Source: an uncultured Clostridia bacterium (GTDB taxonomy: Bacteria > Bacillota > Clostridia > Christensenellales > UBA1242). From it: a stretch of DNA of 64,000 bases. A program made the position numbers and the translations under genes. A model generated the notes under the pieces. That model searched no databases. It was given only the letters and a program-made list of their open reading frames with translations, and had not been told where the DNA came from. Below are positions 29,638-39,136 of the stretch, one piece after another (within the stretch, counting starts at the first letter, position 1; the number at the start of each line of letters is the position of its first letter). The stretch lies in contig CALWNC010000003.1 in assembly GCA_944382715.1 (NCBI GenBank), positions 83,856-147,855 of the forward strand. Reading direction: 5' to 3'.

Positions 29638-30039
29638 TTGGTACCAACGGCCGAGCAAATTTATGATAAAATGTGTTGCCATAGTTTTAAAAAGATTAAT
29701 GAGCTTTTTCAAGATGGTTTTTCTGGAATGTATGTTGTTCTAAAAATTATCTATGACTCAAATACTGAACTTTCTGTGGGGGACATTTCAGAAATATTTA
29801 AAGTCACAACTGCTCGAACTGCTGTAATTTTATCTACACTTGAAAAAAAAGGTTTAATTTTGAAGTTAAAATCAGAATTTGATGCCAGAAAAACCATAGT
29901 TAAGATTACAGAAAAGGGAATAAAAGAATTGCTCAATAGAAAAACTAAAATTTTAGAAATGATAAATTGTATTCTTTTAAAATTTTCAGATGAAGATAAG
30001 GAAACCCTATATAATCTTATATGTAAAATATTGTCATAG
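29638..30039 (+). CDS. MarR-family transcriptional regulator
   Basis: 133 residues. The winged helix is 'LSVGDISEIFKVTTARTAVILSTLEKKGLI' in pieces, with the wing 'SEFDARKTIVKITEKGIKEL' (MarR 'D.R...v.lT..G'). Starts with TTG; GGGGGG 6-8 nt upstream is a strong though unusual Shine-Dalgarno. It precedes the MacB-like transporter by 200 nt and has a perfect palindrome before it, so it probably controls itself and that transporter. Confidence 0.85.
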   Translation: MVPTAEQIYDKMCCHSFKKINELFQDGFSGMYVVLKIIYDSNTELSVGDISEIFKVTTARTAVILSTLEKKGLILKLKSEFDARKTIVKITEKGIKELLNRKTKILEMINCILLKFSDEDKETLYNLICKILS

Positions 30040-30238
30040 ATAAATTTAAATTTATAAGCTAATAAGCAAAGACTTTTGGTATGTAATGAATATTTGTCTT
30101 AGATAAGTTTAAAGAAAAAATCTAAAACTTAACTAAACTAAAATAACTCAAATTATAGAAAATATAATAAAAATCTTAAAAATTATACAATTAGCTTTAA
30201 TTTTTGTATTAGAAAAATCTATATTAAGGAAATTGATT

Positions 30239-32900
30239 ATGCTAGAATTAAGAAATATCAAGAAAGATTATGTTGTTGGTGATGCAAAGGTTCATGCGTT
30301 AAAGGTATTGACCTTGCATTTAGACAAAATGAATTTGTTTCAGTGCTTGGACCTTCTGGCTGTGGTAAAACTACACTATTGAATATTATTGGTGGGCTAG
30401 ACCATTACTCAGAAGGTGATTTGCTTGTTGATGGAGTTAGCACAAAAAGTTATTCAGATAGAGATTGGGATACATATAGAAATCACAGGGTTGGTTTTAT
30501 ATTTCAAAGTTATAACCTTATTCCACACCAAACAATTTTAGAAATGTAGAACTTGCATTAACGATTTCTGGAATAGAAAAAAAGGAGAGAGTCCAAAGGG
30601 CAAAGCAGGCTCTTGATAAGGTAGGCTTAAAAGACCAGTATAATAAAAAGCCAAATCAACTTTCAGGTGGCCAGTGTCAAAGAGTTGCAATTGCAAGGGC
30701 ACTAGTTAATGACCCTGAAATTTTACTTGCTGATGAGCCTACTGGAGCATTAGATAGTGCAACAAGTGTGCAAATTATGGATTTAATTCAGGAAATTTCA
30801 AAAGAATGCCTTGTCATTATGGTAACGCACAATCCAGAACTTGCTGAAAAATATTCTACGCGAATTATTAAACTATTAGATGGAAATGTTGTTTCAGACT
30901 CAAACCCTTATAAAGAAACTGAAATATCTCAACCAAAAGAAAAAAATAGCTTTAGCAAAAAATCAAAACTTTCATTTTGGTCAGCATTTAAACTTTCAGC
31001 AAAGAATTTATTCTCTAAATTCAAGCGTACATTTATGGTTTGTGTTGCAGGCTCTATTGGTATAATAGGTGTTGCAACTGTTCTTGCAGTATCTACTGGT
31101 GTTCAAGGTTATATTACCAGTATGCAAAACGATATGCTTTCCGGCAATCCCATTACTATCAATGAAGAAGCATTTAATTTAAGTGCCTTGATTTCTTCAA
31201 GTGGAAACAGTATGACGGGCGAGGCACTTAAATCGTCCATTGAAGATGGTTATGTTAATGTTGATTCAATGATTCAATATCTAGTTTCAAGAAGCGATGA
31301 CCTATCTTCACTTAGCATTAAAAATGATATTTCACAGGACTATGTAGATTATGTATACTCAATGCCAAGTGAATACTACTCTGCTATTGTTTCAAGTTAT
31401 GGATTAAATTTAAATAACAATATTTATACAGATTTTAAATTTAATGGTCAGCAAAATAACAGAGTATCACTTTCGGCAGCACTTCAAATTTATACTTCTA
31501 TGCTTGAAAAAACGAAATATAGTAACTTTTCTCCTTATATCTCTTCACTGACCGAAAGTTTTGAACTTGCACCTGAAAACGAAGAATTTATTTTGTCACA
31601 ATATGACATTATTTCTAATTCAGAAACAAGCAAAATTGCCACCAATGCGAATGAAATAATGCTTGTTGTTAGTGAAGAAACAGAACTTTCTGACTTACTT
31701 TTGACACAACTTGGTTACTTTTCACAGGACGAATTTTTTAATATTGTATACAAGGCAACTAATGATGAGGATTACAATGAAGCAATTTGGAAAGATAGGT
31801 TTAGTTATGATGAACTTTTAGGAAAAACATTTACATGGTATTCTAATAATACTGTTTTTAATAAAACAGACGAAAATTCGCCATTTTTTCAAACAAATCC
31901 ATTTACATATAACGCATATGAAAGTGTAGACTTTGAAAATGGCAAAGAACTTAAAATCACTGCTATTTTAAGACTTAAGGAAGATGTTTCATATGGTTCA
32001 CTTAATAGTGGAATATATTACACAACTGCACTTGCAAGAGAAATTATAGCTGATAGTTTGCAGTCAGAAATAGTTAGATATTTAAATGAAACAGAGCAAA
32101 GCAGCTTTAATAGTGTTTCATATAATGGAAATAATGTTGGCATCACTTATACATATTCTTTTGAATTTGAAGGTACTATTTATGAGAATCAAACAGGTTT
32201 TGTTGGAAGTCAATCACAAACTAATGCCTTTATTGGTTCGGTAACTGGGCAAGAGCTTCCTAATTACTATACCTTAACTCTTCGTGAAATTGGTGGCTGT
32301 GAGCTTCCAAATCAAATTAAAATTTATCCAACAGATTTTGATTATAAAGACAATGTAACAAGCTTTTTAAATGAATGGAATTCTGATAAAGATATAAGTG
32401 TTTCTGGAAAAGTAATTCCTGCAAGTGAAAGGTCAAAAATTGAATATACAGACAATCTTGAAATTGTAATAAGTATGATTAATAGCCTAATAAACATTGT
32501 TACTTCTGCACTTGTGGCATTTACAGCACTTTCACTCGTTGTATCCACCGTGATGGTGGCAATAATAACATATGTTTCGGTTATGGAGAGAGTAAAAGAA
32601 ATTGGTGTAATTCGATCGCTTGGTGGAAGAAAGAGAGATGTTTCAAGTTTGTTTATTGCTGAAACATTTATAATTGGTCTTGCATCGGGAGTGTTTGGAA
32701 TAATTATAACTTATGCACTATCCGGCATTATTAACCTTGTAATAGGTAGTAAATTTGGAATATATACGCTAGCATCTCTTCCATTTACAACGGCACTTAT
32801 TATGATTGCAATAAGTATTATATTAACTTTGATTTCTGGGGTTATTCCTGCAAGGGCGGCAGCTAAAAAAGACCCTGTAGAAGCTCTTAGAACTGAATAA
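30239..32900 (+). pseudogene. MacB-like ABC transporter (ATPase fused to FtsX permease) with two -1 frameshifts
   Basis: Three consecutive frames rebuild an 887-residue protein: ATPase ('LGPSGCGKTTLLN', 'QSYNLIPHQT', 'LSGGQCQRVAIARAL', 'ILLADEPTGALD'), then a TM helix, a large extracellular domain (about 430 residues) and the FtsX region of three helices ending 'GVIPARAAAKKDPVEALRTE'. One A is missing at about 30306 (within 'ALKGIDL') and another at about 30545 ('ILENVELAL'). The remainder, over 2.3 kb, is intact. MacB-type pumps export peptides or drugs or act in cell-envelope signalling. Both breaks are single A deletions in A runs, the type of error long-read assemblies make, so the gene may be intact in the organism. 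Confidence 0.75.
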
Positions 32901-33276
32901 ATCTATTTTTAAGTATTAATTTACATAAGTTTGCGAATTTTTAAATATTTTCTTCAATTTTCATTTTAAATTTGGCATAAAAACTGCAAAATTTATAATT
33001 TAAATATTGTAAATTTTAATATTTATAGCATAATTAGTCTTAATTTTATTAAAATTATAAAAAAATAGATAAACATAAAATTTTGGATTATAAAAATTAA
33101 AAAATCTCATAAAAACTAAATTTTGTTTTATGAGATTTTTTTATAAAATAAAATATAGATTGATTTTTATTAAAGTTTGAATTCAAAAAAAGTGCAATTT
33201 ATAATTAAAAAACAAAGTTATTTTAAATGTTTACTGAAAAATTAGTAAGAACTAATTAATTTCAAATACTAAGTAT
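32901..33276. other. Intergenic region with terminator
   Basis: No coding frame; contains the terminator at 33101-33142 between convergent genes. Confidence 0.5.
33101..33142. terminator. Bidirectional terminator
   Basis: AAAATCTCATAAAA (33101-33114) pairs with TTTTATGAGATTTT (from 33126), flanked by A and T runs. Ends the MacB-like and the SirTM transcripts. Confidence 0.85.
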
Positions 33277-34116
33277 CTATCTTATTTTTTCTAATACCTT
33301 TTTTATATCTTCATCAAATAAAATTGTTTTGTCTTTAATCTCTGCTGGGCAAAAGGGATAAGATATATTTATACGGACTAAATAAAAGTCTAAGTTTTTA
33401 AGTGTCATTCTTTCAAATGGGTATTTTATTATTGAAGGAGTATTATATCCAACTCCAAGTTCTAACAAAAGTACCTTTTTCCCATTTATTTTTTCTAAAA
33501 ATTCCCCATAACGTTTTGCATGTAAGTGCCAACCCTCGTCCTCTACAAATCTATCATCACTGCGAAGATTCATTTCCATTGGCTTTCCACAAACAGGACA
33601 TCTAGGAATAAGAAAAGAAGGAATTTTCATATCTTTTTGTGTTTTTACCATTTCTAAAATTTGCGTTTCATTATCATATGTCTTGCTATGGCAGGGAATA
33701 CTGCACTGAAATAGTCCATAGTCACCCTGTGTGTAAAATAGTCTGTCTTTATCAAATCCTGCAAGTTGAAATTGATGATCTACATTGGTGGTTATCACAA
33801 AATAATCTTTATTTTTAACAAGATTAAAAAGAAGCTTATAAAGCTCATTTGCCTTTTCTTTATATCTGTTTAAAAATACATATCTTGACCAGTAAGCCCA
33901 CTTTTCTTCTTCGCTTTCATATGGATAAAAGCCACCTTGATACATATCAGTGAAACCATATTTGTCTATAAAGTCACTAAAATATTTTTTAAAATTTTCT
34001 CCAGAATATTCAAATCCGGCAGATGTTGAAAGCCCAGCACCTGCTCCTATTAAAACATAGTCACAGTCAGCAAGTAAATTTTTAAATTTCAAAATTCTCT
34101 CATCAAAGTCTTTCAT
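33277..34116 (-). CDS. SirTM-type sirtuin (protein ADP-ribosyltransferase)
   Basis: 279 residues from ATG 34116, which has AAGGAG 7 nt upstream within the macrodomain gene; the genes overlap by 14 nt. Sirtuin motifs: 'GAGAGLSTSAGF', 'TTNVDHQFQLAGF' (NAD-binding Asn/Asp and catalytic-site His) and a CxxC 'CPVCGKP'. The pairing with a zinc macrodomain identifies the class M sirtuins (SirTM), which ADP-ribosylate a lipoylated GcvH-like protein in staphylococci and streptococci, reversed by the macrodomain (established). No GcvH-L or lipoate ligase gene is visible in this window, so the target is unknown here. Confidence 0.85.
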   Translation of the reverse strand: MKDFDERILKFKNLLADCDYVLIGAGAGLSTSAGFEYSGENFKKYFSDFIDKYGFTDMYQGGFYPYESEEEKWAYWSRYVFLNRYKEKANELYKLLFNLVKNKDYFVITTNVDHQFQLAGFDKDRLFYTQGDYGLFQCSIPCHSKTYDNETQILEMVKTQKDMKIPSFLIPRCPVCGKPMEMNLRSDDRFVEDEGWHLHAKRYGEFLEKINGKKVLLLELGVGYNTPSIIKYPFERMTLKNLDFYLVRINISYPFCPAEIKDKTILFDEDIKKVLEKIR

Positions 34117-34855
34117 CGTAAAGCTCCTTATCAATTTCTTTAAATGTGTTAAATACAACTTTTAAACAATAATTGTTTTTTTGTAGCCAATTTTTTACTG
34201 TTTCAATTGCAATTTCACATGCGAGTTCATTTGGAAAGTGATATTCGCCAGTTGAAATACAGCAAAAAACAATATTTTTTAATTCCATTGTCTTAGCCCT
34301 TTCAAGGCAAGAAATATAGCAATTTTTTAAATCAAGAATGTCTTTGTTTGAAACTTCACCGTAAATAATTGGACCTGCTACATGAAAAACATAATGACAA
34401 GGAAGGTTATATCCACCAGTTACTTTGACAATTTGTTTGTCATAGTCACTTTGTTTTTTTAGCTCACTTAGTTCGTTTCTCATTTGAAACCCACTTGCAG
34501 ACATAATTACATTGTCAATACAATTATGGCAAGGAACAAAACAGCCAAGATAATTGTCATTTGCGGCATTTACAATTGCGTCAGCCTTAACAGTAGTAAT
34601 GTCGCCTGTAAAATGAGCAATGTTAGCATTAAAGGTTAGATTATTTACGTCAACAATATTTTTTTCAGATTTTTCAATTGTCAAAAGTTCGTCTTGTAAA
34701 GTGTAGAAATCTCTGCCAAGGTCCATGGGTGGTAGTTGATTGCAAATACCGCGAAAAACTTGACGATTATATTTATAATCGCCAAGTTTAACAGATATAT
34801 TTAGCTTATTTTCTAATAAATTTAATAATTTGATTACAATTTCTTCTTTTTTCAT
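34103..34855 (-). CDS. Zinc-dependent macrodomain, protein-ADP-ribose hydrolase
   Basis: 250 residues. After an N-terminal helical region of about 75 residues comes the macrodomain 'GDITTVKADAIVNAAND', then 'LGCFVPCHNCIDNVI' with the Cys/His zinc ligands of this subclass, and 'VTGGYNLPCHYVFHVAGP'. It removes ADP-ribose placed by the downstream SirTM. No ribosome-binding site; a TATAAT ends 6 nt before the ATG, so a leaderless transcript is possible in addition to read-through from the metallo-hydrolase gene. Confidence 0.88.
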   Translation of the reverse strand: MKKEEIVIKLLNLLENKLNISVKLGDYKYNRQVFRGICNQLPPMDLGRDFYTLQDELLTIEKSEKNIVDVNNLTFNANIAHFTGDITTVKADAIVNAANDNYLGCFVPCHNCIDNVIMSASGFQMRNELSELKKQSDYDKQIVKVTGGYNLPCHYVFHVAGPIIYGEVSNKDILDLKNCYISCLERAKTMELKNIVFCCISTGEYHFPNELACEIAIETVKNWLQKNNYCLKVVFNTFKEIDKELYDERL

Positions 34856-34861
34856 CTTATT

Positions 34862-34890
34862 ATTATAACACTTTTTTAATTAATTTTTAA
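34862..34890 (-). promoter_or_regulatory. Promoter placed for a leaderless macrodomain-SirTM transcript
   Basis: Minus strand: extended -10 TGTTATAAT with TATAAT at 34862-34867, weak -35 TTAAAA at 34885-34890 (17-nt spacer) inside the end of the upstream gene. Only 6 nt separate the -10 from the start codon. Confidence 0.5.
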
Positions 34891-35680
34891 AGAAAAATCC
34901 AGTAGTCATATCAAGATAGTTTGAACCAGAATAGTTTGGATATTTACTATTAACATTATTTTTGAATTCTTCTGCAGATTTTGAATCTTTAGAAATCTCA
35001 ATTAAGTATTTTAGATAGTCAATTTTTGTTTCAACATCTTTTAAATCCTCTGGTGTGTAGTGGGAGGTAAGTATCAACTCATAACCATTTTGCAAATACT
35101 GTTCAAGTTCACTAATTAGCATCTCAGCATGATCTTTTCCTGCAACAATAGAGTGGCAGTCGTGACCAAGCATATGGGTATAAATAGCATTAATTTCTGG
35201 AATAATGATATCAAATCCTTCTGACTTATCTAAAATCTCAAATTTAATTCCAGCGATTTCAGTTTCTCCTTGACTTAAAAAGTCGGTTGTTTTGTGAATT
35301 GAATTATCAAAAATTTCGCCAAAAGCCTTAGTAAAATTATCAATTAATGCTTTACCACCACCTGACTTGCCGTGTTCATCAGCATGTGCAGTTGCAAACT
35401 TTTTCTTTCCATCTAAAAATGTTGCGCCTGCTGCGTGATAAGAAACTAATACCCCTTCTACATCAAGGTTTTCTTCTGTAATATAATTTTCAAGTTCGCT
35501 AATATTATCAAAAAAACAAGGACTTTCAATTACTACAGCTCTATGATTTTTTTCTACAATAAATACTTCATCATCAATTGGGTCATTTGTTTTGTATGCA
35601 TGAAGTTTTATTTCTCCAAAATTGTATACAGCCATTTCTCCTTTGTTTAGTTTAATTTTTGTATAATTTGTCTTATTCAT
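34880..35680 (-). CDS. Metallo-beta-lactamase-fold hydrolase
   Basis: 266 residues from ATG 35680 (AAGGAG 7 nt upstream); the in-frame extension to 35710 has no such site. 'SYHAAGATFL' and 'ATAHADEHGKSGGG' recall the H-x-H-x-D-H block, but the first His pair is altered; 'HMLGHDCHSI' and 'LTSHYTPED' supply further His ligands. Relatives degrade small thiol- or quinone-type compounds or lactones; substrate unknown. Divergent from an HxlR regulator and upstream of the macrodomain-SirTM pair, which suggests an electrophile/oxidative-stress unit. Confidence 0.7.
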   Translation of the reverse strand: MNKTNYTKIKLNKGEMAVYNFGEIKLHAYKTNDPIDDEVFIVEKNHRAVVIESPCFFDNISELENYITEENLDVEGVLVSYHAAGATFLDGKKKFATAHADEHGKSGGGKALIDNFTKAFGEIFDNSIHKTTDFLSQGETEIAGIKFEILDKSEGFDIIIPEINAIYTHMLGHDCHSIVAGKDHAEMLISELEQYLQNGYELILTSHYTPEDLKDVETKIDYLKYLIEISKDSKSAEEFKNNVNSKYPNYSGSNYLDMTTGFFFKN

Positions 35681-35751
35681 AGTTTTTCTCCTTAAATTTT
35701 TTTCAAACAAAATATTGACTTATTTGTTTGTTACTTGTATCATAACACATA

Positions 35752-35807
35752 TACTTACTTTTTGTGCATACGCACCTTTTTGTAACCTAATTAACTTTTG
35801 GTAAGTA
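35752..35807. promoter_or_regulatory. Operator candidates between the metallo-hydrolase and HxlR genes
   Basis: GTGCATACGCAC (35764-35775) is an interrupted palindrome. TACTTAC (35752-35758) and its inverse GTAAGTA (35801-35807) flank it symmetrically. HxlR proteins bind such dyads in divergent promoters. Confidence 0.45.
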
Positions 35808-35825
35808 GTATAAAGGAGAAAATGT

Positions 35826-36167
35826 ATGTTAAGTTTTGATGAGCTTCCAGAATGCCCCGTTGCAACAACTGTTAGACTAATAGGTAATAAGTGGAAACCA
35901 TTAATTTTAAGAGATTTGCTTAAAGGACCCCAGCGTTTTAAATATTTACAGTATGGGATAAAAGGAATAAGTCCAAAGGTTTTGACGGAAAATTTAAGAC
36001 AAATGGAAGAAGATGGACTTGTTAAAAGGGAAATATTTACTGAAATTCCTCTTCGTGTGGAGTATTCTTTAACTGAACTTGGTGAAAAAATGCGACCTAT
36101 AATTGAAACTCTTGCTGACTTTGGGAGAGAGTATAAAAAGTCTTATTCAAAAAAAGATATTATTTAA
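35826..36167 (+). CDS. HxlR-family transcriptional regulator
   Basis: 113 residues, the full family length. 'ECPVATTVRLIGNKWKPLIL' with the conserved N-terminal Cys is the redox- or electrophile-sensing position in HypR/YodB relatives. Then 'LKGPQRFKYLQYGIKGISPKVLTENLRQMEEDGLV' (winged helix, read in part) and 'YSLTELGEKMRPI'. AAGGAG before ATG. Probably represses the divergent metallo-hydrolase/SirTM unit until its cysteine is modified. Confidence 0.88.
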   Translation: MLSFDELPECPVATTVRLIGNKWKPLILRDLLKGPQRFKYLQYGIKGISPKVLTENLRQMEEDGLVKREIFTEIPLRVEYSLTELGEKMRPIIETLADFGREYKKSYSKKDII

Positions 36168-36273
36168 TTATAGAGGAAATTTACTTTTTTATGGAATTAA
36201 TTTTTTAATGTAAAAAAATATCCTTTTTTTAAGAGATATTTTTAATTTAACTAAAAAAATATGTAGTGTAAGT

Positions 36274-36837
36274 TTGCATACTAAAAGGGAAAAAGATGAA
36301 ACAATTTCTTTTACGAATGAAATAATTATAAGTGAAAAAGACATAAAGGGTCAGGGGTTAGAAATGAGTGTGAATGAAATTGCAATTCAAAAGGTCAAGA
36401 AAAATGCAATATTTACAAAAAAACACTTCATTTCAATTACTTTTTGGCTTTGCAGACGTTTAATGACGGTTGCGTATATTGCCCTGCTTTTATATCTATG
36501 TATGATTTTGCTTGGTGAAAATTCCGTTACTCTTTCTGGTGGACAAAAGCAAAGACTTTCAATTGCACGAGCCTTTTTACTTGATAGTAAGATTATGATG
36601 TTTGATGAAAGTACTAGTTCGCTTGATAACTTAACACAGGAAAAAATTACTTTGCACTTAAATAAATTTCGTGGGAATAAAACCATTATTATGGTTGCAC
36701 ATAGGCTGCCAACAATAAAAAATGTAGATGTTATTTTCTTTGTAGAGAGTGGGGAAATAGTAGATACTGGAACATTTGAAAGTTTAATTAAGACAAATGA
36801 AAATTTTAAAAGGATTTTTGAATTAGAAGATAATTAA
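36274..36837 (+). pseudogene. ABC exporter remnant: N-terminal piece fused to the ATPase C-terminus
   Basis: One continuous frame of 187 codons, but the content is a deletion product. It opens with an N-terminal region and one hydrophobic segment ('VAYIALLLYLCMILLG'), then jumps straight to the ABC signature 'LSGGQKQRLSIARAF', Walker B 'IMMFDESTSSLD' and 'IIMVAHRLPTI'. The membrane domain and Walker A are missing. The protein cannot work as a transporter. No ribosome-binding site stands before ATG 36274. Confidence 0.75.
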
Positions 36838-36974
36838 AATATATAAAAAGTTTATAAACAACCTTTTTACTGTACTTTTATGCAATATATCTTGTTTGTT
36901 TACATCTTCATTTGCTTGATACATATAAATTTTAAAATTTTAAATAAGGAGCTAATTTGATTGATTCAATAAAT

Positions 36975-37013
36975 AAAAAAATGATTATTTTAATAAAAAA
37001 TAATCATTTTTTT
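36975..37013. terminator. Bidirectional terminator
   Basis: 17-bp perfect stem (36975-36991 with 36997-37013, core ATGATTATTTT / AAAATAATCAT), 5-nt loop, ends in T run. 8 nt from the LURP-one-like gene's stop. Confidence 0.85.
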
Positions 37014-37021
37014 ATAAAAAT

Positions 37022-37510
37022 TTATTGTCTTTTGCGTTTTTTATCAGTAATATTGTCTATTGCAATCACCAGAGCAATTAAAAATGGCAAATCTTCTTCT
37101 TTTGCATCAAGTTCAAAGGCATCTCTTATAACTGTTATTTGTCTTGTAATTCTTCCAATTACTTCATCGTTTCTTAAAATTTGTACTGTTCTACCAAAGA
37201 ATTTGCCCTGAATTTTTATCTCATCTTTATATCCAAGTACAAAATATTCATTTTGCAAATTTATGAATTTGTCTTTCACAGTTGCAATTTTGTTTTTGTT
37301 TGCATCGTAAATAAATGCTTTGTGTACAAACAAATTTATAAACTTGTTTCTAATTTTAAAAAGTTTGTTTCCGTCTTTGTCACAAACATATTTTACTTTT
37401 GTGGGACTAAGAGCCTTTCCCTTAACTTGAAAAACTGGCTCTTTGTTTTCATTTAAAACAGATGAACCATTACCAATTGACCATAGTTTGTTTTTTATGT
37501 AAACCTTCAT
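37022..37510 (-). CDS. LURP-one-related (tubby-like fold) protein
   Basis: 162 residues of repeating beta-hairpins: 'FQVKGKALSPTKVKYVCDKD', 'LFKIRNKFINLFVHKAFIYD', 'NKIATVKDKF', the pattern of the LURP1/YxjI family (twelve-stranded barrel around a helix). Function in bacteria unclear; often near membrane genes. AGGAGG before ATG. Third gene of a three-gene unit with two small membrane proteins upstream. Confidence 0.75.
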   Translation of the reverse strand: MKVYIKNKLWSIGNGSSVLNENKEPVFQVKGKALSPTKVKYVCDKDGNKLFKIRNKFINLFVHKAFIYDANKNKIATVKDKFINLQNEYFVLGYKDEIKIQGKFFGRTVQILRNDEVIGRITRQITVIRDAFELDAKEEDLPFLIALVIAIDNITDKKRKRQ

Positions 37511-37519
37511 TTTAACCTC

Positions 37520-38026
37520 CTATAATGCTTTAGAAATTAGATAGCCAAAAGTAATGGCAATTCCAATCCAAACAATTATTTTTATAATAAGTAAAATTCT
37601 CCACCTTAATTTTGCGTTCTTATCAATTTTTAGTTCATTAGTTATTTCAGAGTAGTCGCAATTGGTTTCAATATTTACTGCTTTTCCTTGTGGTGAAAGA
37701 GAATTTAGTTTAAATTTAATTTCATTTGCCTCGTTTAAACTAACTTTAAAGTGGCAGTCAATTATTATACACTTTCTGTCATATGGTGGTTCAAATATAC
37801 CAAATATGCTCACTATAAATGAGATTATTGCATAAAGCCACCAAAGTTTAGATTTAAGTTCAAGTTCTCTAAATAGAAATATGTCAACTTCTTGTTTTTC
37901 AGTTTTAACAGTTGTTTCGTATGAACCAAATTCATTCTTTTTAAGGTTAACTGCTCTTTCGTCAACAACAATTTTGGGGATAATTTTTGAGCCCGTTCCT
38001 GTTAGTTTTATTTTTAATGTTCTCAT
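37520..38026 (-). CDS. Unknown protein with two membrane segments
   Basis: 168 residues. An N-terminal beta-rich domain ('IKLTGTGSKIIPKIVVDERA') precedes TM1 ('LWWLYAIISFIVSIFGIF'), a middle beta domain and TM2 at the C-terminus. GGGGGTGA before ATG; the ATG overlaps the TGA of the upstream gene (ATGA). No family recognised. Co-translated with the genes either side. Confidence 0.65.
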   Translation of the reverse strand: MRTLKIKLTGTGSKIIPKIVVDERAVNLKKNEFGSYETTVKTEKQEVDIFLFRELELKSKLWWLYAIISFIVSIFGIFEPPYDRKCIIIDCHFKVSLNEANEIKFKLNSLSPQGKAVNIETNCDYSEITNELKIDKNAKLRWRILLIIKIIVWIGIAITFGYLISKAL

Positions 38027-38463
38027 TTTATCACCCCCAAGCTAAAAACCACGATGGCAATTATTGTAGTTATGATGATGATTGCCGATAAAATTGTTCT
38101 AACTTTATGCTTTTCCAAGTTATCAAATCTTAGTAGGACAAGTGATAAAACTGCTCCGATAATAGCAGTAATAGCAAAGATATAAAAATTATCAAAGAAA
38201 AAAGCAGAAATATTTGCAGTGATATCTGTGGCTTGTATAATCACATTGAAAAAATTGGGAGCAATAACAAAAATTGTACCCAGAGTTACAATAGTTATAA
38301 TTATTCCAACAAGTATAATGAGTGCCGTTAAAACAAAAGATAGTGCTCCACAAAGACATAAAATCAACAAAAAAAGAGAGAGGTTTGAAAAGATTTTTCC
38401 AAGCCTTACTAAAAATAATCTAGCATCGTTTTTTATAAGCGGGGTGGTATGTAAATTTTGCAT
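38023..38463 (-). CDS. Small integral membrane protein of unknown function
   Basis: 146 residues with four hydrophobic segments ('LFLLILCLCGALSFVLTALI', 'ILVGIIITIVTLGTIFVIA', 'NFYIFAITAIIGAVLSLVLL', 'ILSAIIIITTIIAIVVFSLG'). ATG 38463 is preferred: GGAAG lies 6 nt upstream, whereas the TTG at 38475 overlaps it. First gene of the LURP-one-related operon. Confidence 0.65.
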   Translation of the reverse strand: MQNLHTTPLIKNDARLFLVRLGKIFSNLSLFLLILCLCGALSFVLTALIILVGIIITIVTLGTIFVIAPNFFNVIIQATDITANISAFFFDNFYIFAITAIIGAVLSLVLLRFDNLEKHKVRTILSAIIIITTIIAIVVFSLGVIK

Positions 38464-38874
38464 ATCAACTTCCAAATAAATACATTCTATTTTATTATTT
38501 GCTTTTATGATAAAATTATTTATAGAGTTTGTTAATTGAATTTGTTATTGATTTTAAAATAAGTATTTACAAATTAAAAGATTACAATAAATTCAAAAAC
38601 AAGTAAATGCTGAAATATTATATCGTATTTAAGAAGTTATAAAAGTACTTTTAATACTCATTTTATACTTTTCTTATGTACTTAAATATTGAAAGTGAAA
38701 TTGCATAAAAAATTAAATTTATTAATCTTTATTCAGACATATTTGTTTTTAGGGCTTTTAAATGTTCTTTAATAGCACAAGGCTGTGTATTATGTAAAAA
38801 AGCAATTAAATTGAAAGATTAAATCTTATAAAATCAACACTAATATTTATTAATCTCAACACAAAAAGATGTCT

Positions 38875-38920
38875 AAAAAAATAAGCTTTGTGCAATCTAT
38901 AAGTTGTTTGACAAAGCTTA
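38875..38920 (-). terminator. Terminator of the threonine aldolase-like gene
   Basis: On the minus strand TAAGCTTTGT (38920-38911) pairs with ACAAAGCTTA (38891-38882), 19-nt loop, followed by T7. Confidence 0.75.
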
Positions 38921-38936
38921 ATTATAAAAATAGTAT
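38908..38936 (+). promoter_or_regulatory. Promoter-like site without a gene
   Basis: TTGACA (38908-38913), 17-nt spacer, TAGTAT (38931-38936). TAAATAAACAAT occurs twice just downstream (about 38949 and 38966). No plus-strand gene follows; transcription would be antisense to the threonine aldolase-like gene. Confidence 0.3.
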
Positions 38937-39136
38937 GATAGTTTACAGGTAAATAAACAATAGCACCTAAATAAACAATGATTTGGGAAAAAGCAGAGTA
39001 GTTATATTTAAAAATATTTACAATTGTATGCCTTTATATCTAAAAATATATTCTTACTGCTGTATGGTAATATTTATATTTTAAGTGTTACTTGATTAAA
39101 GTCTAATAGTTATTAATTATTGTTTAAAGATATGAA

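Larger units (their letters stand above)
38464..39136. other. 670-bp intergenic region
   Basis: No coding frame. Contains the minus-strand terminator at 38875-38920 and an unexplained plus-strand promoter-like site with direct repeats. Confidence 0.5.

Noticed and set aside
36957..37456. Plus-strand open frames opposite the LURP-one-related gene
   Set aside because: They are antisense to a recognisable protein, have no ribosome-binding sites, and the first of them begins inside the terminator hairpin region.
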